A stretch of 64,000 nucleotides of DNA from positions 434,001 through 498,000 of the forward strand of contig NZ_QURB01000001.1 in the NCBI RefSeq assembly GCF_003402975.1. The letters are read 5' to 3'. This DNA is from Brumimicrobium aurantiacum (GTDB lineage: Bacteria > Bacteroidota > Bacteroidia > Flavobacteriales_D > Crocinitomicaceae). The notes below the pieces were generated by a model, which worked only from the letters and a program-made list of their open reading frames with translations, was not told the origin of the DNA and made no database searches. The position numbers and the translations under genes were made by a program. Of this stretch, positions 27,418-37,528 are shown piece after piece (position 1 is the stretch's first letter; the number at the start of each line of letters is the position of its first letter).

Positions 27418-28386
27418 TTATCTGAATTTATTATAGATAGGAAATAACAATTCCTTAAACTTTCTTTTTGCAACATAGCCTTTAGAAAAGAAAGAATTTT
27501 TAATAAAAGTGCTAATTAATTTAAAACCCTTGTTTTGAAATGTTTCATGATATAGTTTTTGATTAATTAGATAATGCTGAATGTCATTATCCATAGATTC
27601 TTCAGACTTGGCCCAACATCCAATAGCATTGTGTTTTAAAAATAGATTTCGTTCCTTTTCATCTATATTGTTGGTGATTCTATTGCTTTCATGAACACCA
27701 CGAAGAGCTGTTGCTTTAGTTATCTCACCAGTATACAAATCGAGGTAAAAGGATAGTCGAGCTATAAACTCTGTATCTTGATGGAGCCGTAGTTCATCAT
27801 TAAACCAACCTCCTTTTAACTTCTTTAAAGAAGACTTACGTATTGTCAAACCATCTAAAGAAAAATATCCTTCGCTATTTTTTGGTCGTACTAAAGCTTC
27901 AAATAATTCTTTAGGGTTGATCTCTCGATTAACCGTGGTCAAAAAGTTCTCAGATAAGTTATAAGGATGATTAAAGGTATTACAAAATTTCACTTTTGCT
28001 TCTTCACTGTAATAATGAACACCAATTGCATTATAAACACCATCGACATCTAGATTTTTAAAAAGTTCCTTCTCCTTTTCAAATCGATTCGGAAGATAAA
28101 TATCATCAGCGTCTAGAAAAGCAATGTATTCTTGCTTAGCATGTTTTAATCCTAAGTTTCTACTTTCTCCAGCTCCTAAATTCTCATTGTTGGGATGTTG
28201 TAACAATTGAACTCTATTGTCTTCTGAAACTAATTGTTCACATATAAGTAAAGCATTATCAGGAGACTTATCCTCAACAAGAATTACCTCCTTTACTTCT
28301 TTAAATTGCAATGCAGATTCTACAGCCTTGCGCAGAAATGGCTCTGCATTATAAACAGGTATTATTACAGATATAGAAAGTGACAT
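27418..28386 (-). CDS. glycosyltransferase family 2
   Basis: A 322-residue GT2: ISVIIPVYNAEPFLRKAVES, VILVEDKSPDNALLIC, ESRNLGLKHAKQEYIAFLDADDIYLPNRF (LDADD as DxD) and a late GGWFNDELRLHQDTEF segment where D and E could be catalytic. It sits in the glycan assembly run on the minus strand, 73 bp upstream of the divergent GT gene. Confidence 0.9.
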   Translation of the reverse strand: MSLSISVIIPVYNAEPFLRKAVESALQFKEVKEVILVEDKSPDNALLICEQLVSEDNRVQLLQHPNNENLGAGESRNLGLKHAKQEYIAFLDADDIYLPNRFEKEKELFKNLDVDGVYNAIGVHYYSEEAKVKFCNTFNHPYNLSENFLTTVNREINPKELFEALVRPKNSEGYFSLDGLTIRKSSLKKLKGGWFNDELRLHQDTEFIARLSFYLDLYTGEITKATALRGVHESNRITNNIDEKERNLFLKHNAIGCWAKSEESMDNDIQHYLINQKLYHETFQNKGFKLISTFIKNSFFSKGYVAKRKFKELLFPIYNKFR

Positions 28387-28474
28387 AGTTAGTTTTTAAC
28401 TGTATATATTATAGACCTAGAATTGAATATTCAATAGTTGTCTTCAACTTGAAAATGTAAACAAGAGATATAAT

Positions 28475-29599
28475 TCACGAATCTAACGTTTCTTTTATAT
28501 TATTTAGAAAATCTTCTTTTGTATAATCTCTTTGCAGTTGTATGTACTTATTAAAATTATTCAATTGTTCTTCATAGTTTAAAAAAATAAGATCCTTCTC
28601 TAAATCGTATTTTAAGGATTCAATAGAGCTAATATTAAAACCTTCAGATGTTAACCACCTATATGTAGAACTCTTAGTGTTTAAGTATATTTTGCAACCA
28701 TTAAATATAGCAGTATATATATTGCCTAATGCATGTTGTCTATAAGAGTTTATAATTAAAGCAGCCGAATCCTTATAGATACTCTCAAATTCTTTAAAAT
28801 CTAAAAAATCTTCTATTATTCTTATATTATCATTTTTTAACGCCGTTTTTCTAACTTTATCTGAGTAAAAGCCTTCTTTCCCATAACTAAAAAACATATA
28901 AAATGTTATGTTGCTTTTTTTAACAGAATCAATAATAGACAAAGCCTCCAAGTGATTATTCCAGTGTGACTTGCTATTCCCTAATATTATTTTAGGTTCC
29001 TTTTGGTGGGTTTTAAAAACAACTTTTTCATTTAAATTTCTTTTAATAAAGTTAGGCAACTTAATAAAGTTAGATAATTCCTCATACTCTTGTTTACTAT
29101 GTATTAATATCGCATCAATTCTTGAATAAAAATCCATTTCTTTTATTTCATCTATGCCAAACTCTTTATTTCTTATCCTACTGATTTTCCTGGTTATATA
29201 ATTTTTGAAATCATAAACACTCAAGTTAATTGGATATGCATTTTTGAATGTTTCTTTACAAAGAAATTTTTTTGGTATCTGACCATAGATTTCATAACCA
29301 AAAAACAACCAAAAGAACTTGAAAGATTTGGGGAATTTATTTAAAAATTGCTGTTTAAAATCACATAAGTCGTAAATAACAGCGCCATTAAAACGTTGAT
29401 ATTCGCGAGAAATCTCTACAATTGATTGTTCTGTTTTTGGATAAATCTTAAATTTCATCTTTAATGAATTTAACTTATCATGTATTGTATCATTTATCTC
29501 ACCTAGGTAAATAACAACATTTTCAAACTCCTTGTCCTGATATGAATTTGATAGATAAAAGAATTTTGGATCTGTATGTAAATGAATAATTTTATACAT
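28475..29599 (-). CDS. WecF-like (GT56) glycosyltransferase
   Basis: A 374-residue protein with the pattern of the TDP-Fuc4NAc:lipid II transferase WecF: a GNSKSHWNNHLEAL segment (WecF has GNS...NxHxxAL), a later IRIIEDFLDFKEFESIYKDS and INSYRQHALGNIYTAIFNGCK with LNTKSSTYRWL. No DxD GT-A motif is present, as expected for a GT-B enzyme. It would transfer a 4-acetamido-4,6-dideoxy sugar to a lipid-linked intermediate. A NeuD-like acetyltransferase (2 bp downstream of its start) and a 4-aminotransferase follow upstream in the operon, fitting this substrate. Assignment is by motif recall. Confidence 0.68.
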   Translation of the reverse strand: MYKIIHLHTDPKFFYLSNSYQDKEFENVVIYLGEINDTIHDKLNSLKMKFKIYPKTEQSIVEISREYQRFNGAVIYDLCDFKQQFLNKFPKSFKFFWLFFGYEIYGQIPKKFLCKETFKNAYPINLSVYDFKNYITRKISRIRNKEFGIDEIKEMDFYSRIDAILIHSKQEYEELSNFIKLPNFIKRNLNEKVVFKTHQKEPKIILGNSKSHWNNHLEALSIIDSVKKSNITFYMFFSYGKEGFYSDKVRKTALKNDNIRIIEDFLDFKEFESIYKDSAALIINSYRQHALGNIYTAIFNGCKIYLNTKSSTYRWLTSEGFNISSIESLKYDLEKDLIFLNYEEQLNNFNKYIQLQRDYTKEDFLNNIKETLDS

Positions 29600-29601
29600 A
29601 T

Positions 29602-30234
29602 CTAAATTCGCTTTTTAATAACTGCAGGTATACCTGCGACCATCACATTATCAGGAACATCCTTCGTTACAACTGCACCTGCTGCTACAATTACATTTTT
29701 ACCTATTTTTATATCAGGAAGAATTGTTGCGTTACCACCAATAAAACAATTATCGGCTATTTCACATCTCCCTAAAATAGTTGCAGATGGTGATACTTGC
29801 GAATAATCACCTACAATACAATCATGAGAGACAACAGAGTTATAGTAGATTATACAACCTATTCCTATCGTACAATTACTAGAAATTATGGCCCCATCTA
29901 ATATTGTACTTCCTTTCCCTATACTTGTTAGAAAACTTCCGATCCTTGCATTTTCAGAGATAATTGATTTTAAATCACCTCCTATTCTAATCATTTTTTC
30001 GGTCATTAACCTCCTTGCTTTTGGGTTTCCAAGACCTAAAGCAAAGCTTTTTCCATTTTTATTAAAATAATCTGCCGCCTCACTTTCACTTTTTAATATT
30101 GGAAATCGTGAATACATTCTATCCTCAATATCAGAACTAACATCATCATAAAATACTAAATCCTTCAAATAATCATTTTGGGCACAAACTTCCAGTACCT
30201 CCTTTGCAAACCCTTTAGCTCCAACAATCAACAT
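29602..30234 (-). CDS. NeuD/PglD-like sugar N-acetyltransferase
   Basis: A 210-residue protein with a PglD_N-like domain (LIVGAKGFAKEVLEVC) and hexapeptide repeats (about 100-195) with ISENARIGSF, GSTILDGAIISSNCTIG and the loop VAAGAVVTKDVPDNVMVAG. It should acetylate the 4-amino sugar made by the adjacent aminotransferase, with which it overlaps by 7 bp. Confidence 0.88.
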   Translation of the reverse strand: MLIVGAKGFAKEVLEVCAQNDYLKDLVFYDDVSSDIEDRMYSRFPILKSESEAADYFNKNGKSFALGLGNPKARRLMTEKMIRIGGDLKSIISENARIGSFLTSIGKGSTILDGAIISSNCTIGIGCIIYYNSVVSHDCIVGDYSQVSPSATILGRCEIADNCFIGGNATILPDIKIGKNVIVAAGAVVTKDVPDNVMVAGIPAVIKKRI

Positions 30235-31334
30235 GAATACGAGTTTATTATATTATTAATTAATTTGATAATTGAATCCTGACTTACCTTATTAAGCCCA
30301 ACATATAAGGGTAAACATAGAATTCTTGAGGAAATTGAATCAGAATTTACCATTAAACAATTTTCAACAAATTGTAAATTATTTAAGGATGGGTAAAAGT
30401 ATCTTCTAGGAAAAACACCCTCATTGTTTAAAACATTTACAACTTCTAATAAAACTTCTTCTGATTTAAAAATCACAGGAAAATAACTATAATTCCATTC
30501 AGTTCCATTACGAATTTTAATTCTATCTAAGCTATTCCAATTTAATTTGTCAATATAATAATCCACCACCTTATTTCGTGCTTTTTGTATCTCATTAATA
30601 TAAGGTAAAACAGTTAATCCCATTGCAGCTTGTAACTCAGACATTTTGGCATTTATTCCAACGCCAAAATAGTTTTCTGCTCCATTATGTCCAAAATTAT
30701 GACTATAATAACTTTTATGCTGCAAATTAAAATCTGAAGCAAAAAGGGCACCTCCTTCACCAGTATGAAAAAGTTTTGTTGCGTGAAAACTTATTGTGCT
30801 TATATCTCCATATTCGAATATCGACTTATCTTTATATCTAACCCCAAAACAATGGGCTGCATCATAAATAACATTCAAATTATGTTTCTTCGCTATTCGA
30901 TTTATTTCTTCTACATCACAAGGGTTTCCAAAAACATGAGTTGCTAAAATACATGTTGTGTTTTTAGTAATAGCAGCTTCAATTTTACTCTCATCAATTG
31001 TTAAATATTCGGGATGAATATCAACAAAAACTGGAGTACAGTTTTCCCAAACAATCGCAGAAGTTGTAGCTACATACGAAAAAGGAGTTGTTATGACTTC
31101 ACTATTTCCACCTAATAGTTTTAAGGCTATTTGTAAAGGAAGAGTACCATTTGCCATAAGGTTAATATGGGGAACCTCCAGATAATCTTTCAACTTCTCT
31201 TCAAGTTCAATTGTCAATGCACCGCGATTGGTTAACCACCCTTTATCAAACGCACGTTTGATTTGACTTGTATATTCTTCGATTGGAGGTACAAAAGTTT
31301 TTGTTACTGGTATTAATTTTTCTAAATCTTCCAT
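30228..31334 (-). CDS. DegT/DnrJ/EryC1 sugar 4-aminotransferase (VioA/FdtB-like)
   Basis: A 368-residue PLP-dependent sugar aminotransferase with GWLTNRGALTIELEEKLKD, LMANGTLPLQIALKLLGG, TPFSYVATTSAIVWENCTPV and ISFHATKLFHTGEGG (PLP lysine K187). The motifs fit enzymes producing dTDP-Qui4N or 3-amino analogues (VioA, FdtB) rather than WecE. It forms the start of a sugar branch with the NeuD-like acetyltransferase (7 bp overlap) and the GT56-like transferase. Confidence 0.85.
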   Translation of the reverse strand: MEDLEKLIPVTKTFVPPIEEYTSQIKRAFDKGWLTNRGALTIELEEKLKDYLEVPHINLMANGTLPLQIALKLLGGNSEVITTPFSYVATTSAIVWENCTPVFVDIHPEYLTIDESKIEAAITKNTTCILATHVFGNPCDVEEINRIAKKHNLNVIYDAAHCFGVRYKDKSIFEYGDISTISFHATKLFHTGEGGALFASDFNLQHKSYYSHNFGHNGAENYFGVGINAKMSELQAAMGLTVLPYINEIQKARNKVVDYYIDKLNWNSLDRIKIRNGTEWNYSYFPVIFKSEEVLLEVVNVLNNEGVFPRRYFYPSLNNLQFVENCLMVNSDSISSRILCLPLYVGLNKVSQDSIIKLINNIINSYSC

Positions 31335-31340
31335 TACATA

Positions 31341-33140
31341 TTATAATTCTTGTAATTCCACCATTCTTTTAAATCTATCAGAGCTTTTAACTAACTCTTT
31401 GAAATTACCTTGTCCAACTATCTTACCTTTGTCCATCATATATACTTTATCAGCGTTCTTGATTGTTGAAAGACGATGAGCAATAATCAAAATAGTATAA
31501 TCACCTTTAATTTGATCAATATTCGTTTGAATTTCCATTTCTGTTTCGGAATCCAAAGCCGAAGTTGCTTCGTCTAATATAAGAATATCAATATCTTTGA
31601 ACAATTCACGAGCAATTGAAATACGTTGTTTTTGTCCTCCGCTCAAGTTAATCCCATTGTTACCCAATAAGGTCTCTCCTTCTTTTGGAAGTGTATTAAT
31701 GAACTCTATTAAGGAAGCTTGATTTAAGGCCTCTTCATAACGCTGTATATTTTCTTCTGTTGTTTCTGCCCAAAGGGTAACATTATTATAGATCGTATCA
31801 TTAAAAACAACAGGTTCTTGTGTAATATAACCAATGCGCGATTGGTAAGAATGCATATTTAATTCTTTAAATGGAATGTCATCGATATAAACTTCTCCAT
31901 TACTCGGTCTTAATAATCCTCCTAAGAGATTGACCAAAGTCGTTTTTCCACTTCCGCTTTCCCCAACAAATGCAATCGTTTTGTTTTTATGAATTTTAAG
32001 ACTTAATCCTTTTAAGATACCATCCGCTTGATCATATCCAAAATCAACTTTGTCTGCAACAATATGATTTTTAAATTGATGGATTTCTCTCTTGCCTTCA
32101 AGCTCTGCACTTTCTTTCAATTCGTTTTCAAATTTAACGATATTATCTAGAGACCCTGATACAGAAAGATAGTTATTATAACTCGCTTGAAAAATCATTA
32201 ATCCAGATAATGCGCGGTAAAAGAAAAGTAAACTGATCATTATACTGGCCAATTGTCCTCCTAAAAACTCAACCTGAATCAAAATAACAATACAAACAAC
32301 ACCAATTAAAATCGGTTCTCGTAAGGCTGTTATTTTTGAGTGTAGAATTCCTATTTGAGTGTTGTTCTTTTCAACTTCTCTAATTTGATCTTTTAATCTG
32401 TGTGCATATGTACGCACAAACCCTGTTGCTTTTAGGTATTTAAAATTGGCGATATACTGAATTATCACCCCTTGAAACTTACTGTTATTTTTGGTCAACT
32501 CAGCAGATTGTTCCTTGGTTTTTTTAAATAAACGACTAAAAAACAGGTTGGATAATCCACCCCCGACACTTACCAATAAAGCAAACTTCCAATCCACTAA
32601 AAACACGAAACTCAAATAGACCATCACCATAATTAGGTTTTGGACGCTATCTGCAAAGTTCTTATAAGCATTTGAAACTCGAGCTACTTCTCCAGTCATA
32701 GAGTTTTGTATTCTTCCAACATCAGAACTAACAAATTGTTGAAATGAATAACGTGTGAATAAGTCCGTGAGTTTAATTCTCATTGAAGACACAAAGAATT
32801 GTAGGATTCTCACGTTAAATTTCAAAGAAGCATAATAGATAATCCCTTTTAAGGTAAAGAATCCAAACATAAAGAGAAGTGCTGTTCTGATATTTAATAC
32901 AATGCCTAAACTTTCAATCCCCTCTACAACAAACCCCATACTTCCCATACCTTCACTGGAAACTTGGGAACTCCCATCTGCCATTTGCAATAGGGGTAAA
33001 AACATGGTCAATCCTAATCCGTCAAGCATACCAATTAGAATACTTAAAAAAAGCATTAGAAATATTCTATATCCTAAATAACTGTAAAAGTAGCTAAAAG
33101 AGGAAAAGTACTTTTTTATTAAATTCTTGATGGTATTCAT
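31341..33140 (-). CDS. MsbA/PglK-like ABC flippase
   Basis: A 599-residue half-transporter with six N-terminal membrane helices and a C-terminal ATPase: Walker A GESGSGKTT, ABC signature NLSGGQKQRIS, Walker B ILILDEATSALD and switch His in IAHRLS. It could flip a lipid-linked oligosaccharide, as PglK does, or lipid A, as MsbA does. The location at the head of the glycan assembly run, 6 bp ahead of the 4-aminotransferase on the minus strand, favours oligosaccharide export. It is the functional transporter in this locus, while the ABC-2 permease at 24.1 kb looks broken. Confidence 0.88.
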   Translation of the reverse strand: MNTIKNLIKKYFSSFSYFYSYLGYRIFLMLFLSILIGMLDGLGLTMFLPLLQMADGSSQVSSEGMGSMGFVVEGIESLGIVLNIRTALLFMFGFFTLKGIIYYASLKFNVRILQFFVSSMRIKLTDLFTRYSFQQFVSSDVGRIQNSMTGEVARVSNAYKNFADSVQNLIMVMVYLSFVFLVDWKFALLVSVGGGLSNLFFSRLFKKTKEQSAELTKNNSKFQGVIIQYIANFKYLKATGFVRTYAHRLKDQIREVEKNNTQIGILHSKITALREPILIGVVCIVILIQVEFLGGQLASIMISLLFFYRALSGLMIFQASYNNYLSVSGSLDNIVKFENELKESAELEGKREIHQFKNHIVADKVDFGYDQADGILKGLSLKIHKNKTIAFVGESGSGKTTLVNLLGGLLRPSNGEVYIDDIPFKELNMHSYQSRIGYITQEPVVFNDTIYNNVTLWAETTEENIQRYEEALNQASLIEFINTLPKEGETLLGNNGINLSGGQKQRISIARELFKDIDILILDEATSALDSETEMEIQTNIDQIKGDYTILIIAHRLSTIKNADKVYMMDKGKIVGQGNFKELVKSSDRFKRMVELQEL

Positions 33141-33220
33141 TATAGCCTTGTAAAATCAGCTGCGAAAGTAGTAATTTTTTTACTATCTTAATGATAAGAC
33201 AATTAACAATTCTAAATCAA

Positions 33221-33508
33221 ATGCAGTATTACACCTATATCCTTTTATGCAGTGATGACTCTTATTATGTCGGGGTTACCAATAACATTGAGCGTCGTTT
33301 TTCTGAACATACCACCGGAGAAAACTCTACATCATACACCTACTCTCGTCGTCCATTAAAATTAGTTTATTTCGTAAGTTCAGAATATATAATTAACGCC
33401 ATTGCCAGAGAGAAACAACTCAAAGGTTGGACACGAAAGAAGAAGGAAGCTTTGATTAACGGGTGGGAAGGGGAGCTAAAAGATTTAGCGAAGAAGAAGT
33501 TTAAATAA
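33221..33508 (+). CDS. small GIY-YIG nuclease-like protein (copy 1)
   Basis: A 95-residue single-domain GIY-YIG protein (family UPF0213-like). The signature is YTYILLCSDD-SYYVGVTNN, followed by R (ERRFSEH), the E in AREKQLKGW and the basic end TRKKKEALI. The ATG at 33221 places the domain at the N-terminus; the longer frame starts at 33191 but adds only residues without homology. The gene ends 13 bp ahead of a structured palindrome of about 208 bp (33522-33729). Family members cut DNA in repair and mobile elements; this one may be a repeat-associated nuclease (see findings). Confidence 0.85.
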   Translation: MQYYTYILLCSDDSYYVGVTNNIERRFSEHTTGENSTSYTYSRRPLKLVYFVSSEYIINAIAREKQLKGWTRKKKEALINGWEGELKDLAKKKFK

Positions 33509-33521
33509 CACGCTTTTGTCC

Positions 33522-33729
33522 GCCTTCGGTACTATTTCATTCGTTCCTCATGAAATCACTCAGTCTGACAAAAACTATATATTATAGTCAATTACTACCA
33601 AGAGACAATCATCTTCAAACAATGCTTTTCCTTGTCAGACTGAATGATTCGCTACACTAGAGAAAAACTGTATTCTCTGTTTGTCAGACTGAGTGTTTTC
33701 CGACACCAGGAGGAAAATGTACCGAAGGC
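33522..33729. repeat. imperfect long palindrome after GIY-YIG gene 1
   Basis: Outer perfect arms GCCTTCGGTAC (33522-33532) and GTACCGAAGGC (33719-33729). Inner perfect 16-bp arms CACTCAGTCTGACAAA (33557-33572) and TTTGTCAGACTGAGTG (33680-33695). A third partial copy TTGTCAGACTGA lies at 33632-33643. It fills the gap between the GIY-YIG gene and the PKD protein. It is not a simple terminator because the span is over 200 bp. Confidence 0.75.
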
Positions 33730-33785
33730 TGATGTCTTTTTCATCCTTTTTCCCTACTTTTGATTGAAAATTTTTCTACTTGATT

Positions 33786-36700
33786 ATGGTGAATTTAAAA
33801 CCAACTCTTATTTCATTCTTACTTTGCCTTACAAGTATTTTATCCTTCGCTCAAGGATTGCTCGTATATCCAAAAGACAGTGCTGTATTTGATGTTACAG
33901 AAATTCAATTTGAATGGAACAGTAAAAATGGGGCAAACAACTATCACTTACAAATAGCTGACGAACCCACTTTTACAAATCTGATCGTAAACAATAGCAA
34001 CTTAACCTCACTTTCTTATTTAGCTCAAAACCTAACCCCAAATACTGTTTATTATTGGAGGGTAAAACCCAACAACTCCAATTGGTCAAATGCTCATATT
34101 TTCACTTTAGTTGATTTCAGAACTTGGCCAGAATTAGAGTTTATGCTAGATCCTGACAGCGTCATACTAGATGTGAATGGAAAAGTTGAGCAATGGACTG
34201 ATTTATCTGGAAATGGTTTAAATTTCAACCAATCTAACTTGAGTTCAAGACCGTCTAAATCAATTGACCAACAAATAAATAACAAAAACACCATTCAATT
34301 CAATCCTAATTCTAATGAATATTTAATTGGTCCAGATTTATCTCATTTACTAGAAGGAGAGATAATCTCTTTAGTTAAAAAGTTTAATTTTCCTATCACA
34401 AATCAATTTCATAGTGCAATATGGAGGTTTAATACAAGTTTAGATATTGGTGTATATCCCTACACTAACAACTATGTTTACTCGGGATTTGGTCGATCAA
34501 TACGTTTTACTAATTTGTTTTTAACTGATTCATTAGAAATGTGTACTTCTCATATTTTAAACATTTCAAGTGGAATTAACTTTAATTTTAACATCAATAA
34601 TTCTACAAAGTTTTCTTCTTCAAATGGCAGCGTAATCTTCACAAATGAAGCTTTGCTAGGCCGAGGGAGAAATGGTGCGAACTACTACTTCGACGGCTCA
34701 TTCGGTCAAATCCTATTCTTCAATACCGTACTTACTGATTCTTTAAGAAATCTTGTCCACGCACAAATGCAACACAAATACGCTCCCCCAGTTAATTTAG
34801 GAAGAAACATCTCTCAATACGGATTTTGTGATACCACCCTATACGCAGGAGAAAGATTCACCTCCTACCTCTGGTCAGATGGATCTACCGCAGATAGTTT
34901 AATTGCTAATGGGCCTGGTACCTACTGGGTGGAAGTGGAAGATATCTTTGGTTTTGTTTCTCGAGATACTATTGAAGTACTCCCAGAACTCAACTACCCT
35001 ACCACTCAACTCTACTGTCCCAACGATTCAATAATTTGGGACACAGGTCTCGGTCAGCACTACTCCTACCTATGGTCGGATGGTTCAACGGGGGATACAC
35101 TTGAGATAGAAACTCCGGGTGATTATCATGTTGTGGTGACGGACACGAATGGTTGTATTTTCAAATCGGATACCTTAACATTTGCAGAAGATCCATATCC
35201 AGCTTCGGTGAGTTTGGGCCCTGACACCAATCTCTGTTCCGGAAACACAATTGAACTCCTCAATGGCGCGAATGGAGCGGTAAGTTATTTATGGAATACA
35301 AATGATGTTACGCCGTCAATTGCAATCAACACTACTGGAACATACAGTGTGATTGTAGAAAATAGTAATGGCTGTATAGCAAAGGACACCATTGATGTGA
35401 CCATTTTGGGAGACGCACCCATTGTACAGATGCAAATTCCAGCTGAAGTTTGTTTGGGGGATACATTTAACTTTCAAGATCAATCGACAACAACAGATGG
35501 TTCTACAATAATAGACTGGGAATGGGCTTTTGCCAATAACGACACTTTAACAATAGCAACTGGAACACAAGTGTATGACACAAGCGGATTTTTCCCTGTT
35601 CACCTTACGATTGAAACTTCGGCAGGTTGTTTTAACAATATAACAGACACCATTGAGGTACGTAGCTTACCGATTTTGACATTTGCTACTTCCAATCAAT
35701 GTGAAGACGAAAGTATACTTTTCAATGGCGGTCAAATGACTCCATCGTTAATTAATACATGGGAATGGAACTTTGATGACCCTTCAAGTGGCAGCAATAA
35801 TATGGCTTCAGGTCAAAACACTGATCATATTTTTAACGCACCTGGAGATTATGATGTGATGCTTGTAGGAACAGATGTTTTCGGATGTATTGACACCCTT
35901 ACACAAACTAAAACGATTGCTCCTAAACCTGTGGCTGATTTCACTTTCACTGAAGTTTGTGAAGGTAGTGTAGTTGATTTTCAGAATACTTCTACTGTAG
36001 CAGCACCCGCGAGTTTAAATAGTCAGTTTTGGAGTTTTGGAGATGGAACCAATGCCACGCAAACGGACCCTCAAAAACCATATAGTACGCATGGAAGTTA
36101 TACCGTAACTTTAAGTTCAACAGCAGACAATGGCTGTAGTCATAGTGTTTCAAAAGACATTAAAATTCATGCAATACCTCAAGTGGCAAACACGATTTCA
36201 CAAAATTGTGCAGGCTTAGCAACTGAGTTTTCAGATGCATCATTCGTACCTGACGGAAGTGTGGCTATTGTCGATTGGGATTTCAACAATCAAAATGCAC
36301 AATCAGGATTTTCAATAACACAAAGTTTTCCAACAGATGGAACATACACATTGGAACAAACTGTGACTTCTGGATTCGGCTGTCTAAACACTGAAGTTTC
36401 AACAATTACCATCAATCCATTTTTAGCCGCAGATTTCACATTTACACCTAATGCATTTATCGCTGATTATCCAATTTTATTTGAAAATACAAGTACAGGA
36501 GAAAACACTTTGATTTGGGACTTTGGAAACGGAATTTACTCGACTCAAAATGATACAAGTATTGTTTTCGACAACACTCAAATAGGAACAACACAATCGG
36601 TAAAACTAAAGGTGGAAAATCAATGGAACTGTACAGACAGTATGATTATCCAACTCCCTGTGCTAAAACAAAGAACAGATCTTGAATTGGGTCAACTTTT

Positions 36701-37280
36701 TGTACAAGAGACAAATGGATTCTTAACAATTGGCGTTCAATTAAAGAACTCAGGAAGCACTCCTATTTCAGAGGTAGATTTAATTTTGAGTAGTCCAAAC
36801 GAAGGATTAATCAAAGAAACATGGACTGGAATGTTACTGGCTGAAGAAGAAGAGATCTTTGTATTTAACGCTTCGCCGAGTGCTGTTATTTCTAAAAACG
36901 ATAGTTTACAAAACTATATTTGCATCAAAGGAGAAATCATAAATCCGTCTCAATTTACAGAACAAGAAACTGCAAACAATGAAGTTTGTAAATCCTTAAC
37001 TGAAGACAATGCTGTTGTAGTTCAACCTTATCCAAACCCAGTGCACGACTTGCTGACCATCAAGATTGTGATGCCAAAAGAAGGAAATGCTTCGATTCGT
37101 ATTTTGGATAATTTGGGAAGAATTATTCAAGAAGTAAGCAAAGAAGAGGCAATGGAGAAAGGACTGAACACCACTACAGTTAACACTGACAATTTCAGTA
37201 ATGGAAACTATAAAATTTATGTTTCAACGGATATTGAAGGCAAAGAAACCGTGGTGATTAGGGAGTTTGTTAAGATGTAG
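33786..37280 (+). CDS. large secreted PKD-domain protein with T9SS sorting signal
   Basis: A 1164-residue extracellular protein: signal peptide (to about residue 22), fibronectin-III-like domain (about 30-105), a concanavalin/LamG-like domain (about 115-330), three short SYLWSDGST-type repeats ending in NGC (about 370-540), three or four PKD domains (about 555-890; FSFGDG-like WSFGDGTNAT is visible) and a type A T9SS domain (PYPNPVHDLLTIKI ... VREFVKM). Such proteins often act in adhesion or cell-surface structure. The first codon listed by some callers is TTG at 33780; ATG at 33786 is chosen. No catalytic motif is seen. Confidence 0.9.
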   Translation: MVNLKPTLISFLLCLTSILSFAQGLLVYPKDSAVFDVTEIQFEWNSKNGANNYHLQIADEPTFTNLIVNNSNLTSLSYLAQNLTPNTVYYWRVKPNNSNWSNAHIFTLVDFRTWPELEFMLDPDSVILDVNGKVEQWTDLSGNGLNFNQSNLSSRPSKSIDQQINNKNTIQFNPNSNEYLIGPDLSHLLEGEIISLVKKFNFPITNQFHSAIWRFNTSLDIGVYPYTNNYVYSGFGRSIRFTNLFLTDSLEMCTSHILNISSGINFNFNINNSTKFSSSNGSVIFTNEALLGRGRNGANYYFDGSFGQILFFNTVLTDSLRNLVHAQMQHKYAPPVNLGRNISQYGFCDTTLYAGERFTSYLWSDGSTADSLIANGPGTYWVEVEDIFGFVSRDTIEVLPELNYPTTQLYCPNDSIIWDTGLGQHYSYLWSDGSTGDTLEIETPGDYHVVVTDTNGCIFKSDTLTFAEDPYPASVSLGPDTNLCSGNTIELLNGANGAVSYLWNTNDVTPSIAINTTGTYSVIVENSNGCIAKDTIDVTILGDAPIVQMQIPAEVCLGDTFNFQDQSTTTDGSTIIDWEWAFANNDTLTIATGTQVYDTSGFFPVHLTIETSAGCFNNITDTIEVRSLPILTFATSNQCEDESILFNGGQMTPSLINTWEWNFDDPSSGSNNMASGQNTDHIFNAPGDYDVMLVGTDVFGCIDTLTQTKTIAPKPVADFTFTEVCEGSVVDFQNTSTVAAPASLNSQFWSFGDGTNATQTDPQKPYSTHGSYTVTLSSTADNGCSHSVSKDIKIHAIPQVANTISQNCAGLATEFSDASFVPDGSVAIVDWDFNNQNAQSGFSITQSFPTDGTYTLEQTVTSGFGCLNTEVSTITINPFLAADFTFTPNAFIADYPILFENTSTGENTLIWDFGNGIYSTQNDTSIVFDNTQIGTTQSVKLKVENQWNCTDSMIIQLPVLKQRTDLELGQLFVQETNGFLTIGVQLKNSGSTPISEVDLILSSPNEGLIKETWTGMLLAEEEEIFVFNASPSAVISKNDSLQNYICIKGEIINPSQFTEQETANNEVCKSLTEDNAVVVQPYPNPVHDLLTIKIVMPKEGNASIRILDNLGRIIQEVSKEEAMEKGLNTTTVNTDNFSNGNYKIYVSTDIEGKETVVIREFVKM

Positions 37281-37385
37281 TAGAAGATTATATTTTTCAA
37301 ACACTAAAAACAACAGGGTAGAGTTTAAGAATGAAGACTCCTCGTCGTTTCACATCATTGGAATGACGTGGCATTAAGTGAAACT

Positions 37386-37455
37386 TCGTCGCGCTGCGCG
37401 CGACGAAATTAATCCAATAATCCTGTCATTTCGATGGAACACAGTGACTGAGAAA
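37386..37455. repeat. partial copy of the long dispersed repeat (right half)
   Basis: Starts with the GC-rich hairpin TCGTCGCGC-TGC-GCGCGACGA (37386-37406; arm shown in parts) and ends with the arm CATTTCGATGGAACACAGTG...GAGAAATCTG. It lacks the left half found in the two complete copies downstream. Confidence 0.75.
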
Positions 37456-37528
37456 TCTGTTTTCAATTAGTTATTTACTTTTTCCCATTATTCATTCTTG
37501 CCTGTTATAATTTATAAACTCAAACTCC

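Noticed and set aside
33191-33220. Longer start for the first GIY-YIG gene
   Set aside because: The ten extra residues lack homology; the domain begins at the Met encoded at 33221.
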